Source: Psychrobacillus soli (GTDB lineage Bacteria > Bacillota > Bacilli > Bacillales_A > Planococcaceae). Taken from it: DNA of 59,331 nt. Made by a program: the position numbers and the translations under genes. The notes below the pieces were generated by a model, which was not told the DNA's origin, ran no database searches, and saw only the letters and a list, made by a program, of their open reading frames with translations. Location: contig NZ_VDGG01000023.1 in assembly GCF_006861775.1 (NCBI RefSeq), forward strand, positions 1 to 59,331, given 5' to 3'. Shown here piece after piece: positions 18,600 to 27,381 of the stretch. Within the stretch, counting starts at the first letter, position 1; each line of letters begins with the position of its first letter.

Positions 18600-19391
18600 A
18601 TGGAGAAAATTAAAATAGCAATTGTAGACGACAATAGGGATTTACTTCGGACAATGGGATCTTATTTTGATCAACATCCAGAAATAGAAGTTATCGGTAC
18701 CGCAAGTAACGGGAAACTTTGTTTGGAATTATTAGAAACACAAAAACCAGACGTCCTGTTACTAGATATTATTATGCCTCATCTAGATGGAATTGCAGTA
18801 CTGGATAGCTTACAAAAAAATAACCAATTGAACGGTATTCAAATTATTATGCTAACTGCTTTTGGTCAAGAGGACGTAATGAAGCAGGCGGTCGATTTAG
18901 GAGCATCCTATTTTATGTTAAAGCCGTTTGAATTTGATCGTCTTGTTACACAAATAAAACAAGTTGCAGGCAAAAAAGAATTTGTCCAAGACATTCCCGC
19001 GAAGTCAAATCCAGAAAAAGAAGCAGCACAAAGTAAACGTCTGATTGATCACATCATAACAAATGTCATTAAAGAAATTGGCGTGCCTGCACATATTAAA
19101 GGCTATTCTTATTTACGCGAAGCAATTCAAATGGTTTATACGGATGTTGAGCTACTTGGTTCTATCACGAAAGTATTATATCCAGAAATCGCTAAAAAAT
19201 TTCAAACAACTCCATCCCGTGTAGAGCGTGCCATTCGACATGCTATCGAAGTCGCATGGAACAGAGGAAACTACGAAACTATTTCGAAAATGTTTGGCTA
19301 TACGGTACATCATCTTAAGTCAAAACCTACCAACTCAGAATTTATTGCGATGATCGCAGACAAAATTCGTATGGAGAATATGGCTAGTTAA
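18600..19391 (+). CDS. spo0A: Sporulation master regulator Spo0A
   Basis: Response regulator at the end of the sporulation phosphorelay, 263 residues. The receiver domain (residues 1-120) has the acidic pocket Asp10-Asp11, the phosphorylated Asp56 in [12 protein letters not shown] and Lys in LKPFEFD. The C-terminal DNA-binding domain (from about 145) contains [27 protein letters not shown] and the recognition helix [17 protein letters not shown], nearly as in B. subtilis. ATG 18600 matches the B. subtilis start (MEKIK); ATG 18597 is also possible, while 18591 is too close to AAAGGTGG (18583-18590). It is intact and followed by a terminator and a partial duplicate. Confidence 0.97.
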   Translation: MEKIKIAIVDDNRDLLRTMGSYFDQHPEIEVIGTASNGKLCLELLETQKPDVLLLDIIMPHLDGIAVLDSLQKNNQLNGIQIIMLTAFGQEDVMKQAVDLGASYFMLKPFEFDRLVTQIKQVAGKKEFVQDIPAKSNPEKEAAQSKRLIDHIITNVIKEIGVPAHIKGYSYLREAIQMVYTDVELLGSITKVLYPEIAKKFQTTPSRVERAIRHAIEVAWNRGNYETISKMFGYTVHHLKSKPTNSEFIAMIADKIRMENMAS

Positions 19392-19430
19392 TCGTTGGTA
19401 TTACTGGACTTATTATAAATTATAAACCTT

Positions 19431-19462
19431 AACCAACGAATTATTGATTCGCTGGTTTTTTT
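19431..19462 (+). terminator. Terminator of spo0A
   Basis: Arms AACCAACGAAT and ATTCGCTGGTT (one mismatch) followed by a T tract. Confidence 0.8.
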
Positions 19463-19557
19463 ATGTTTTAGAAATTATAAAATCGATAGCATGTGGATTA
19501 TTCTCTCCCCACTGTTTTACATTCAATCTTATATAGTATTTCTTGTAAATAAAAACT

Positions 19558-19590
19558 AATAAATGGTTGAATACGACAAACCGGCCGGCA
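19558..19590. repeat. Short sequence shared with the right end of the window
   Basis: AATAAATGGTTGAA (19558-19571), then CGACAAACCGG (19574-19584). The same two blocks occur at 59262-59309, separated there by 22 additional bases. Here the pair sits between spo0A and its partial copy. Confidence 0.6.
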
Positions 19591-19624
19591 GATGGTGTGC
19601 TTTATCCCTATACAGCCTATTATT

Positions 19625-19993
19625 CATCATAACAAACGTCATTAAAGAAATTGGCGTGCCTGCACATATTAAAGGCTACTCTTATTTACGCGAAGCAATT
19701 CAAATGGTTTATACGGATGTTGAGCTACTTGGTTCTATCACGAAAGTATTATATCCAGAAATCGCTAAAAAATTTCAAACAACTCCAGCCCGAGTAGAGC
19801 GTGCCATTCGACATGCTATCGAAGTTGCATGGAACAGAGGAAACTACGAGACTATTTCGAAAATGTTTGGCTATACGGTACATCATTTTAAGTAAAAACC
19901 TACCAATTCAGAATTTATTGCGATGATCGCAGATAAAATTCGTATGGAGAATATGGCTAGTTAATCGTTGGTATTACTGGACTTATTATAAAT
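19625..19993 (+). pseudogene. Partial duplicate of the spo0A DNA-binding domain
   Basis: 369 bp that copies 19052-19420 with 10 substitutions and no gaps (about 97% identity). It covers most of the Spo0A DNA-binding domain plus 29 bases after the stop. The frame is open from ATG 19563, which adds an unrelated leader, but there is no ribosome binding site there. TCA to TAA makes an in-frame stop at 19893, removing the last helix. Of the ten changes seven are silent, two are missense (Ser to Ala before the recognition helix, Leu to Phe) and one is the stop. The receiver domain and promoter are absent. Probably non-functional; a truncated DNA-binding polypeptide cannot be excluded. Confidence 0.85.
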
Positions 19994-20058
19994 ATTATCT
20001 ATCAATTTATAATAAAATAACTGGAATACAACCCCTAAAATCTATACGATGCGACTAT

Positions 20059-20092
20059 AAAAGCCAATGAATTGATTCATTGGCTTTTATTT
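20059..20092 (+). terminator. Strong terminator downstream of the spo0A copy
   Basis: Perfect 13-bp arms AAAAGCCAATGAA and TTCATTGGCTTTT around TTGA, followed by ATTT. No intact gene precedes it directly. The rest of 19994-20340 shows nothing I can name. Confidence 0.8.
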
Positions 20093-20340
20093 AAAAAAAA
20101 CATTGACATAGAATGAACAGTCAAAGCAGCTCATGAGATGGCAATGTTTAAAGTATTTATTAAAAATCTAAATTACAAGCAGTTAGGGGTGCTTTAAAAT
20201 TCTATATGCATTGAACAGTTGATAATGGCATCTCTTACTATAATCACGTAAGCAATTCTTTTTTTCAGGTGCAAGATCAATGTAAACAAAATACTTTTCT
20301 GTTGATATAAATAACTTTATAAAAATAGGCTTAATAAAAA

Positions 20341-21549
20341 TTATAAGCCTTTACTAGAAAAACTGTTACTTTGTCTTTTTTTTACAGTAATATATAGGAG
20401 CAGACAATGATCAAAGTTATTTAAGTCTAATTTTGTTAATTCATGAATCTTTTCTAATCGATAAATTAAAGAGTTTCGATGAATATACAGATGGCGTGCG
20501 GCTTCACTTACATTCATTTTGCATGTACAATACACGAGAAAGGTAGAAGACAGCGTTTCATAGTTTTCATGTTCCATCAAGCAACTGAACTTTTCATTTA
20601 ATTCTTCAAAAGAGTTTGTTGACAAATCGTTTAGTAACATTTCGAACTTGATAGATAGGTCTTCATAATGAAATACATTGTCTTCACCCGAGATTTTCTT
20701 TCCAGCAGATAACGTTTTTAATGCGTTGTGGTAAGAATCTTTTACGCCTTTAATGCCAGTATGGAAATCACCAACTGCAATGATCGTAGACAATTGATAT
20801 TTGCTTGCCAAATGTTGTGTTAGTTTTTTTGTTTTATCCCCGATTTCCTTCATGAAAGTTTCATATGTCTGATGACAAGGTACGGTTTTTAAAACGGTAA
20901 ATTGATCAAAATGTAAGCTGCCTATTAAACTTTCTTGGTCTTCATGAAAGAGACGATGAAGATATTCTACTAATTCAACCTGAATTTGTTGCAATGTAGG
21001 TCGATCTACGTTATCAATCGACAGGGATTTAACCTCAATCATTATGCAAATACGGTTCAAACTTAGATTGAAGCCTAACATTTTACCATAGTCTATAATA
21101 TATTCCATGCTGCTTGTACTTTTATCAAAATGTAGTATGTGGTGAATTAATGTGTTTAAATTGCTGGTTTCAATCGATTTCATTTCTTTTCGTAATGCTT
21201 CGTGGCAGACCATCTCTATATGATTTTTAACAAGTTGAATATAATTATAGGTTTCAGAGTCTTCCTCGACTTTTCCTACGATACCTACCGCCCCTAAAAC
21301 CTCTCCATTTAGGATAATCGGGATTGCAACACCCGGAAAAATATTAGGTAAATTGGATACATCCTTTTCGCTATAGTAGGTTAACTCCTTTGTTTTTATA
21401 ACGCCTTCCAGTAATTTATCGAATATTCCGAGTCGTTTTGGATCTGTTACACCGATTAGAATCCCATTTTCATCTGAGATACTTACAGGGTAACCGATGA
21501 TCTTAGTTGTATCTTCTGAAATTTTTTGAGCAATTTGTTTTAAAATCAA
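20341..21549 (-). CDS. CdaR/PucR-family transcriptional regulator with diacid-recognition domain
   Basis: Regulator of 402 residues. The N-terminal 135 residues are the putative sugar-diacid recognition domain (QKISEDTTKIIGYPVSISD, NIFPGVAIPIILNGEVLGAVGIVG). The middle is the degenerate GGDEF-like CdaR domain, with VGDFHTGIKGVKDSYHNALKTL. The C-terminal PucR helix-turn-helix is NVSEAARHLYIHRNSLIYRLEKI. It starts at TTG 21549 with GGAAGGA upstream. In E. coli CdaR activates glucarate and galactarate uptake; here it is divergent from the oxidase-SDR-Pxp run and is the likely controller of it. The effector is unknown and need not be a sugar diacid. Confidence 0.85.
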   Translation of the reverse strand: MILKQIAQKISEDTTKIIGYPVSISDENGILIGVTDPKRLGIFDKLLEGVIKTKELTYYSEKDVSNLPNIFPGVAIPIILNGEVLGAVGIVGKVEEDSETYNYIQLVKNHIEMVCHEALRKEMKSIETSNLNTLIHHILHFDKSTSSMEYIIDYGKMLGFNLSLNRICIMIEVKSLSIDNVDRPTLQQIQVELVEYLHRLFHEDQESLIGSLHFDQFTVLKTVPCHQTYETFMKEIGDKTKKLTQHLASKYQLSTIIAVGDFHTGIKGVKDSYHNALKTLSAGKKISGEDNVFHYEDLSIKFEMLLNDLSTNSFEELNEKFSCLMEHENYETLSSTFLVYCTCKMNVSEAARHLYIHRNSLIYRLEKIHELTKLDLNNFDHCLLLYITVKKRQSNSFSSKGL

Positions 21550-21788
21550 TCATTTTCATCCTTCCTCTATCAAAATATGCAAGTGGCAATCTGTCCATAA
21601 CAGTTTTAGCTAAATTGGCTATTGTGGTATCGACCTAATGCTGCAGCAAATATAAGGTCCAAAGAACTCTTTATTTCAGGTACATTGTGCGACAAGTTAA
21701 ATGGAAGTAGTCCGAAGTGAAGTCTGTTCAAATATAGGCGGCTAATGAACCTATTTCTACTAAATACAAATTCAAATATCTACTATTT

Positions 21789-21801
21789 GTGCAAGTTGCA
21801 C
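21789..21801. promoter_or_regulatory. Perfect 13-bp palindrome, candidate operator
   Basis: GTGCAA-G-TTGCAC, flanked at 21782-21787 and 21809-21814 by ACTATT and AATAGT, which are also inverted. It lies between the divergent regulator and the oxidase operon, so it may be the regulator's own site. Inference only. Confidence 0.35.
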
Positions 21802-22156
21802 TATAGCCAATAGTAAATCATTTTGATTTATTGTTCAATATAACCGTAGATATAGCCAGATATATCAACTAAAATTAGCTCTACAGAATATTTATTCAAA
21901 CTATTTTAATAGTTTTGATTATTCTTAATTTCAAGAAGGAGGAAAATGGTTTACTATTACTGAAAAATTCTCATGCCTCATCTATTGGAGAATTAATGCT
22001 CTTTATATGTAAAAAAACAGCATAAGTAAATTAAGTGTGTTGAACTAAAGAATCCTTTCAAACCTAATTAGGCGCAAGGGGTTGCCAACGTTTATTTTAT
22101 ATAGGTATTCATATGTTCAACAATATAGATGAAAAAAGTTGTTCATTTCTCAAAAA

Positions 22157-22170
22157 TGAAAGCGTTGTCA
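22157..22170 (+). promoter_or_regulatory. cre site for CcpA
   Basis: TGAAAGCGTTGTCA agrees with the catabolite-responsive element TGWAANCGNTNWCA at every position. It lies 50 bases before the oxidase start, a position typical of carbon catabolite repression. Confidence 0.7.
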
Positions 22171-22219
22171 AACCATCAGAGTAACATGACACTATTTACT
22201 AGGTGAAGGGGAGAAGACT

Positions 22220-23386
22220 ATGACTAAAAAATTTGATGTGATTATTGTTGGCGGGGGCATTATGGCAGGTAGTCTTGCGTACAACCTGATGAAAGATGGT
22301 TATACAGGGAGCATAGGTATTTTTGAAAAAGATCGAGCGTATGAATATTCTTCTACACCCCGAAGCGAAGGTGGCATTCGACAAACATTCAGTACGGAAG
22401 TCAATATTAAAATGAGTCAGTATAGTTATCGAGTCTACAAGAATTTTGAAGAAGAGATGGCGATTGACGGAGAGCCTTGCCACATCGATTTTCGACAAGA
22501 TGGCTATTTGTATTTATTGAACGACAGAACACTTCCGATTTTTAAGGATATTATGAAGATTCAAGAAAGTCTTGGAGTTCAAGCCAACTTGATGGATCAG
22601 CGGGAAACGAAAGACTTTTTCCCGGAACTGAATGTAGAGGATTTGACCGGGGCGGTGTTCGATCCGGATGCAGGGAATGCGGACCCGTACTCCGTGTTAC
22701 AAGGATATATCAAAAAAGCCAGGCAAATGGGCGTTACATTCATTTACGAAGAAGTCGACACAATCGTAACTGAGCAACAGAAAGTGAAAGGCGTTATAAC
22801 GAAAAATGGAGAAATGTATCATGCTCCAATCGTTGTCAACGCAGCGGGTCCATGGTCAGGAGAGTTAAGTAAAAAAATAGACATTGATATTCCTGTTCAA
22901 CCATTGCGGCGCCAATTGTTTTCAATAGATACGACAATGAAATTTCAAAATACGATTCCATTTACGTTTGATCCTACAGGATTACACTTCCGTGGAGAAA
23001 GGTCGAAGATTGTAGTGGGGTGGGCGAATGATGTGCCCTTTGGCTATGATTTCCGACTAGAAAAGTCTTTTTTTGAAGAAGAAATTTGGCCAGTATTGGC
23101 TCATAGATCCCTGAATTTTGAGCAATTAAAAGTCGATGGTGGTTGGGCAGGTCTCTACGATTATAATCCGGTAGATCATAACGCAATTATTGGCGGACAC
23201 CCGTCGATGGCAGGCTACTACGTGATTAGCGGATTTAGTGGGCATGGATTCCAGCACGCACCTGCGGCCGGCAAGGGTCTTTCAGAATTAATTCGTTTAG
23301 GAAAATTCGAGACAATTGATATGTCTGCATTATCTGTTGAACGTTTCGCGACAAAAAATCTTGTGTTAGAAACGGCTGTATTTTAA
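22220..23386 (+). CDS. FAD-dependent oxidoreductase (DAO/sarcosine oxidase-like)
   Basis: Flavoprotein of 388 residues that probably oxidises an amine or amino acid. The FAD-binding Rossmann motif is at the N-terminus (FDVIIVGGGIMAGSLAYNL, then IFEKD). STPRSEGGIRQTF follows, as in the sarcosine oxidase and glycine oxidase group. The C-terminal FAD contact is DHNAIIGG...YYVISGFSGHGFQHAPAAGKGLSELI. No signal peptide. GGTGAAGGGGAG precedes the ATG. First gene of the island run and closest to the cre site. The substrate cannot be told from sequence. Confidence 0.85.
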   Translation: MTKKFDVIIVGGGIMAGSLAYNLMKDGYTGSIGIFEKDRAYEYSSTPRSEGGIRQTFSTEVNIKMSQYSYRVYKNFEEEMAIDGEPCHIDFRQDGYLYLLNDRTLPIFKDIMKIQESLGVQANLMDQRETKDFFPELNVEDLTGAVFDPDAGNADPYSVLQGYIKKARQMGVTFIYEEVDTIVTEQQKVKGVITKNGEMYHAPIVVNAAGPWSGELSKKIDIDIPVQPLRRQLFSIDTTMKFQNTIPFTFDPTGLHFRGERSKIVVGWANDVPFGYDFRLEKSFFEEEIWPVLAHRSLNFEQLKVDGGWAGLYDYNPVDHNAIIGGHPSMAGYYVISGFSGHGFQHAPAAGKGLSELIRLGKFETIDMSALSVERFATKNLVLETAVF

Positions 23387-23432
23387 GTAGCCGCAAATAT
23401 ACTCATTTAATGTGAAGAAAGAGGAGGAGCTT

Positions 23433-24221
23433 ATGATGAGATTAAAAGAAAAAGTAACGATCATTACGGGTGGTAGTCAAGGGATTGGGGAAGCTACTGC
23501 GAAGAAGCTTGGTGAACATGGCTCTAAAATTGTCATTGCGGATATCGATAAAGAGACTGGATTGAAAACGGTAAGGGACTTGCAAGCGCAAGGAATTGAG
23601 GCTATTTTTTGGAAAACCGATGTCAGTAATGAGCAAGATGTTCAAGATTTAATGCACGTAACGGTCGAGCAGTTTGGAGGGGTAGATGCCTTAGTCAATA
23701 ATGCAGCGGCTACGATTCGTAAATCTGTGCAAGACACATCATTGGAAGAGTGGCAAAAAGTGATCAATGTCAACTTGACGGGTGCATTTCTTTGTTCGAA
23801 GTATGCCATTCCGAAAATGGAAAAACGGGGTGGTGGAGCGATTGTGAATATGGCATCTTGGCATGCCTATCGAACCATTACACGATTTGCCGCTTATGCT
23901 GCATCCAAAGGAGGCATGACCGCGTTGACAAGACAAATGTCCTTAGATTGTGGACCTTTAAATATTCGTGTCAACGCAGTTTGTCCAAGTACGGTAGATA
24001 CGCCAATGTTGTATGAAACATTTAAAAGTTTGCCAGATCCGGAAGATGCGTTTCAACAAACGTTGGACTATCAACCTCTAGGTAGAATTGCTACTGGTGA
24101 GGACATTGCGAATGCATGTCTATTCCTTATTTCGGATGAATCGAATTATATTAGTGGGCATTCGTTAATGGTTGATGGCGGAACGTTTAATAAAGTAGCA
24201 CGGCCATTGATGTTTGACTAA
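23433..24221 (+). CDS. Short-chain dehydrogenase/reductase
   Basis: Classical SDR of 262 residues. The cofactor motif is TGGSQGIGEA, then NNAA, and the catalytic Ser, Tyr and Lys are in MASWHAYRTITRFAAYAASKGG (Tyr and Lys of YAASK). An Asp after the second strand (IADID) suggests NAD rather than NADP. I start at ATG 23433 because GAGGAGGAG ends just before it; the frame is open to GTG 23412, which would contain the site. It follows the oxidase by 46 bases and probably works on the same compound. Confidence 0.88.
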   Translation: MMRLKEKVTIITGGSQGIGEATAKKLGEHGSKIVIADIDKETGLKTVRDLQAQGIEAIFWKTDVSNEQDVQDLMHVTVEQFGGVDALVNNAAATIRKSVQDTSLEEWQKVINVNLTGAFLCSKYAIPKMEKRGGGAIVNMASWHAYRTITRFAAYAASKGGMTALTRQMSLDCGPLNIRVNAVCPSTVDTPMLYETFKSLPDPEDAFQQTLDYQPLGRIATGEDIANACLFLISDESNYISGHSLMVDGGTFNKVARPLMFD

Positions 24222-24352
24222 TCAAGTTAATTCAACAATAGACAAGTTAAACTTATGAAAAGGAAAGGGCGATGAATAGAAAGTGTTGAATGCTGTGAAT
24301 AGCCAATTGACTATAGAAGTGAAATTCCAATAGGGGGAGTTGTCCTAAAGTT

Positions 24353-25810
24353 ATGAAAGAAAAACAAATTCATTTACCCAAACCGTTTGAATTATTTATC
24401 GTAATGGGATTGTTTTTGGCAATCATGTATTTTTCTCTTGCAGTGTATGAACTACCTATTCATCTGGCGTTAATAGCTGTCTGGTTTGTGCTGATTTTTC
24501 TCGGAATACGGATTGGACATACCTATGACAATTTACAAAAATCAATTGTCACAGGTATTTTCACAGGACTAGAAGCCATTCTCATTATTATTTTTGTCGG
24601 GACGTTAATAGGTTCGTGGATCGCTGGGGGAATTGTCCCGACGCTTATCTATTTCGGATTACAGATGATTCATCCAAGTATATTTCTATTGGCTACATTA
24701 CTAATATGTTCGTTAACCTCTATTGCGACAGGAACTTCTTGGGGAACAGCAGGGACTGCGGGGATTGCGATGATGGGAATTGGTGAAAGTTTTGGTTTAC
24801 CATTACCGCTCGTTGCTGGAGCAGTTGTGTCAGGTGCCTATTTTGGGGATAAATTGTCGCCGATTTCCGATTCGACAGTGATGACAGCTTCTCTCGCAAA
24901 AGTGGATCTTATTAAGCATGTTAAATCCATGTTATTAATCAGTTTTCCGGCACTTGTACTTTCGGGAATCATGTTTTTAGTGGCAGGCTTTTTCTTTACA
25001 AGTAGAGGCAATGATTTAAGTATCGTGATAAATAATATTCAAGCATTGAGCGCTAATTTTAACGTCTCTTGGTACATGCTCATCCCGATGGTCGTCGTCA
25101 TTGTCATGTTGATGAAAGGGATACCTGCTATGTTGACCTTAGCCTTTGGTTCTGTACTCGGAATTGTATGGGCAATTGTTTTTCAAGGTATGGATGTCAT
25201 TACAGCAATAGGGACATTGTATAGCGGGTTTGTTATCGAGTCAGGAGTCCCTTTTATAGATTTATTATTTAATCGTGGTGGAATTGAATCTATGCTAGGT
25301 GTCATTGCCATTATGATTTTGGCATTGGGCTTGGGTGGGCTAATGGAACAGGTTGGAATTTTAACTGTACTTACTATTATATTGTCAAAGTGGATTACGA
25401 ATGCGGGCAGGTTAACTTCTTCAACCATTTTTGCAGCCTTTTTAGGGAATTTCTTTGGAAGTGCCGGCTATGTCTCTTTAATAACCGGGTGTAAGGTAAC
25501 AGAAAAAAACTATGACCTTTTAAAGATTGACCGACGTGTTTTATCAAGAAACATGGAAACGGGTGGAATCCTAACGTCTCCCTTAGTTCCGTGGGCAGAT
25601 AACGGAATCTATATGGCTGCAGTTCTGGGTGTGTCTACTATGTCTTATCTTCCGTTTGCCTGGTTAAATCTCGTAGGTCTAGCGATTGCTTTATTTTACG
25701 GGTTTTCTGGTAAGTTCATCTGGTATACAAAGGATGTCGAGGGCGAAGTCAACAAGGATAGAAAAAAAACGGTTGTCGTGGAGAAAAAAACTGAACAACC
25801 TGTTAGTTAG
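24353..25810 (+). CDS. NhaC-family Na+/H+ antiporter-type transporter
   Basis: Membrane protein of 485 residues with 11-12 hydrophobic segments. The NhaC family motifs are SIATGTSWGTAGTAGIAMMGIG and GAYFGDKLSPISDSTVMTASLA, in half one, and the repeat AGYVSLITG plus SPLVPWADNGIYMAAVLG in half two. NhaC members exchange Na+ for H+, and some relatives (MleN) swap malate with lactate, so here it could import the substrate of the island rather than serve salt balance. A Lys/Glu-rich cytoplasmic tail ends the protein. GGGGGAG lies upstream of the ATG. Confidence 0.85.
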   Translation: MKEKQIHLPKPFELFIVMGLFLAIMYFSLAVYELPIHLALIAVWFVLIFLGIRIGHTYDNLQKSIVTGIFTGLEAILIIIFVGTLIGSWIAGGIVPTLIYFGLQMIHPSIFLLATLLICSLTSIATGTSWGTAGTAGIAMMGIGESFGLPLPLVAGAVVSGAYFGDKLSPISDSTVMTASLAKVDLIKHVKSMLLISFPALVLSGIMFLVAGFFFTSRGNDLSIVINNIQALSANFNVSWYMLIPMVVVIVMLMKGIPAMLTLAFGSVLGIVWAIVFQGMDVITAIGTLYSGFVIESGVPFIDLLFNRGGIESMLGVIAIMILALGLGGLMEQVGILTVLTIILSKWITNAGRLTSSTIFAAFLGNFFGSAGYVSLITGCKVTEKNYDLLKIDRRVLSRNMETGGILTSPLVPWADNGIYMAAVLGVSTMSYLPFAWLNLVGLAIALFYGFSGKFIWYTKDVEGEVNKDRKKTVVVEKKTEQPVS

Positions 25811-25828
25811 TATTGGGAGGGATTAAAA

Positions 25829-26602
25829 GTGACGAAAATAATTGATCTGAACTGCGATATGGGTGAAAGCTTTGGAGCCTATAAATTGGGGATGGATGAA
25901 GAGGTCATTCAGTTAATTTCTTCGGCCAATATTGCTTGCGGATTTCACGCAGGGGATCCGAATGTAATGGATCATACAGTGGCCATGGCTAAGGAATATA
26001 ACGTAGGGATTGGCGTTCATATAGGATACCCAGACTTATTGGGATTTGGCCGGAGGGATATAGATATTTCACGCAAAGATTTAATGAATTATATTATTTA
26101 CCAAATCGGCGCGTTAGAAGCATTCTGCCGAAAACACCAAGTGCAGGTACAGCATGTCAAAGCACATGGCAGCATGGGCAACATGTCATTTGTCAATCGA
26201 AACATAGCGGATGCGATAGTGGATGCGGTCCAAGAAGTGCTGCCAACTACAAAGCTATTTGTCTTACCGGGAACTGAAATTCATAAAGCAGCAGAAGAAA
26301 AAGGACTATCGCATGTGCTAGAAGTATTTGCGGATCGCGCTTATAACCGGGATGCTACGCTCGTGTCGCGCAAGTTACCGGGTGCCGTCATCAAAGATCC
26401 CCAGGAAGCTGCCGACAATGTATTAAGAATGATTCTTGACGGAAAAGCCAAGACCATTGACGGAGAGTTCATTGATATCAAAGCAGATAGCATCTGTGTG
26501 CATGGAGATACGCAAGGGGCATTGGATATTGTTCGGCATTTGAGAAGGTGCATTGAGGAGAAGGGGATCGAAATTGCGCCTGTAGGTCGTTGGCATGCGT
26601 AA
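25829..26602 (+). CDS. pxpA: 5-oxoprolinase subunit A (LamB/YcsF family)
   Basis: Protein of 257 residues of the LamB/YcsF family. The N-terminal signature is IDLNCDMGESFGAYKLGMD, followed by ANIACGFHAGDP and VHIGYPDLLGFGRR; later KAHGSMGNM and the C-terminal SICVHGDTQGAL. PxpA with PxpB and PxpC forms the ATP-dependent prokaryotic 5-oxoprolinase that opens 5-oxoproline to glutamate. The start is GTG 25829 with GGGAGGGA upstream. It is followed by pxpB and pxpC, then by biotin enzymes, an arrangement that suggests a wider set of substrates. Confidence 0.92.
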   Translation: MTKIIDLNCDMGESFGAYKLGMDEEVIQLISSANIACGFHAGDPNVMDHTVAMAKEYNVGIGVHIGYPDLLGFGRRDIDISRKDLMNYIIYQIGALEAFCRKHQVQVQHVKAHGSMGNMSFVNRNIADAIVDAVQEVLPTTKLFVLPGTEIHKAAEEKGLSHVLEVFADRAYNRDATLVSRKLPGAVIKDPQEAADNVLRMILDGKAKTIDGEFIDIKADSICVHGDTQGALDIVRHLRRCIEEKGIEIAPVGRWHA

Positions 26603-26646
26603 GAAATAATCGATAGGACCTAATCCATTAGAAAAGGAGCATGCTC

Positions 26647-27381
26647 ATGACGACGAATACAGCAAGCAGGACCCCGCTCTACTTACCGATGGGTGATCAG
26701 GCAATCATCATTCAATTTGAACACGTTATTTCTCTAGAGACGAACAAGCGTGTACAAACGATAGCTTATTTGATAGAAAGTAGTCAGATTGTGGGAGTCA
26801 CGCAACTGATTCCTGCATTTAATAATCTAACCGTTTGTTATGATCCTGTCGTAATTGGGTTCGACGAATTAGTTGAAACGTTGAAGAAGTTTGAAGGGGA
26901 CGACCTGGAACAAATTCAGATAAACAGCAAAACATTGCACATTCCCGTTGTCTTTGGCGGAGACTACGGGCCGGACTTAGAAGAGATTGCCGATCATGCG
27001 AAGTTAAGTATAGAGGAAGTAGTTTCATTGATTCAATCCAAACGTTACTTTGTCTATATGATTGGATTCATTGCCGGCTATCCGTATTGTGGTGATATTG
27101 ATCCGAGATTGTCACTTCCAAGACGGGCAAATCCACGGGGAAAGGTAGAGAAAGGGACGATTCAAATCGTGAATAATTTAACGGGTATTTTTACGATGAC
27201 TGCGCCTTCCGGGTGGCATATTGTTGGCTGGACACCTATGGAAATCTTCAATCCAAAATCAGATCCACCAAGTCTCCTTCAGGCAGGGGATTACATCCAA
27301 TACATCCCTATAAGTGAAGAAGAAGCACAGCGGTGGAATCAAGATAGCCAGAGAGAGTGGGACCAAAAATGGAATATGTAA
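26647..27381 (+). CDS. pxpB: 5-oxoprolinase subunit B (KipI/AHS1 family)
   Basis: Protein of 244 residues of the carboxyltransferase-like AHS1 family. Typical segments are GDQAIIIQFE, IPAFNNLTVCYDP, and the cyclophilin-like core YMIGFIAGYPYCGDIDP with LPRRANPRGKVEKG. Homologues include KipI, the inhibitor of the sporulation kinase KinA, and one half of the carboxyltransferase domain of urea carboxylase. Start at ATG 26647 (spacing of 8 from AAGGAG) rather than ATG 26641. The 3' end overlaps pxpC. Confidence 0.9.
   Translation: MTTNTASRTPLYLPMGDQAIIIQFEHVISLETNKRVQTIAYLIESSQIVGVTQLIPAFNNLTVCYDPVVIGFDELVETLKKFEGDDLEQIQINSKTLHIPVVFGGDYGPDLEEIADHAKLSIEEVVSLIQSKRYFVYMIGFIAGYPYCGDIDPRLSLPRRANPRGKVEKGTIQIVNNLTGIFTMTAPSGWHIVGWTPMEIFNPKSDPPSLLQAGDYIQYIPISEEEAQRWNQDSQREWDQKWNM

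Larger units (their letters stand above)
21550..22219. promoter_or_regulatory. Divergent control region of the catabolic island
   Basis: 670 bases between the regulator and the oxidase with no gene that I can support. It is AT-rich and holds two recognisable sites, a GTGCAA-G-TTGCAC palindrome and a cre-like site, listed separately. The length is unusual for two divergent promoters; part of it may be leader RNA or relic sequence. Confidence 0.5.

Noticed and set aside
19052-19993. Attachment-site duplication from an element integrated in the spo0A 3' end
   Set aside because: The two copies are only 204 bp apart, too little for an element, and no integrase lies between them. A local duplication explains it better.
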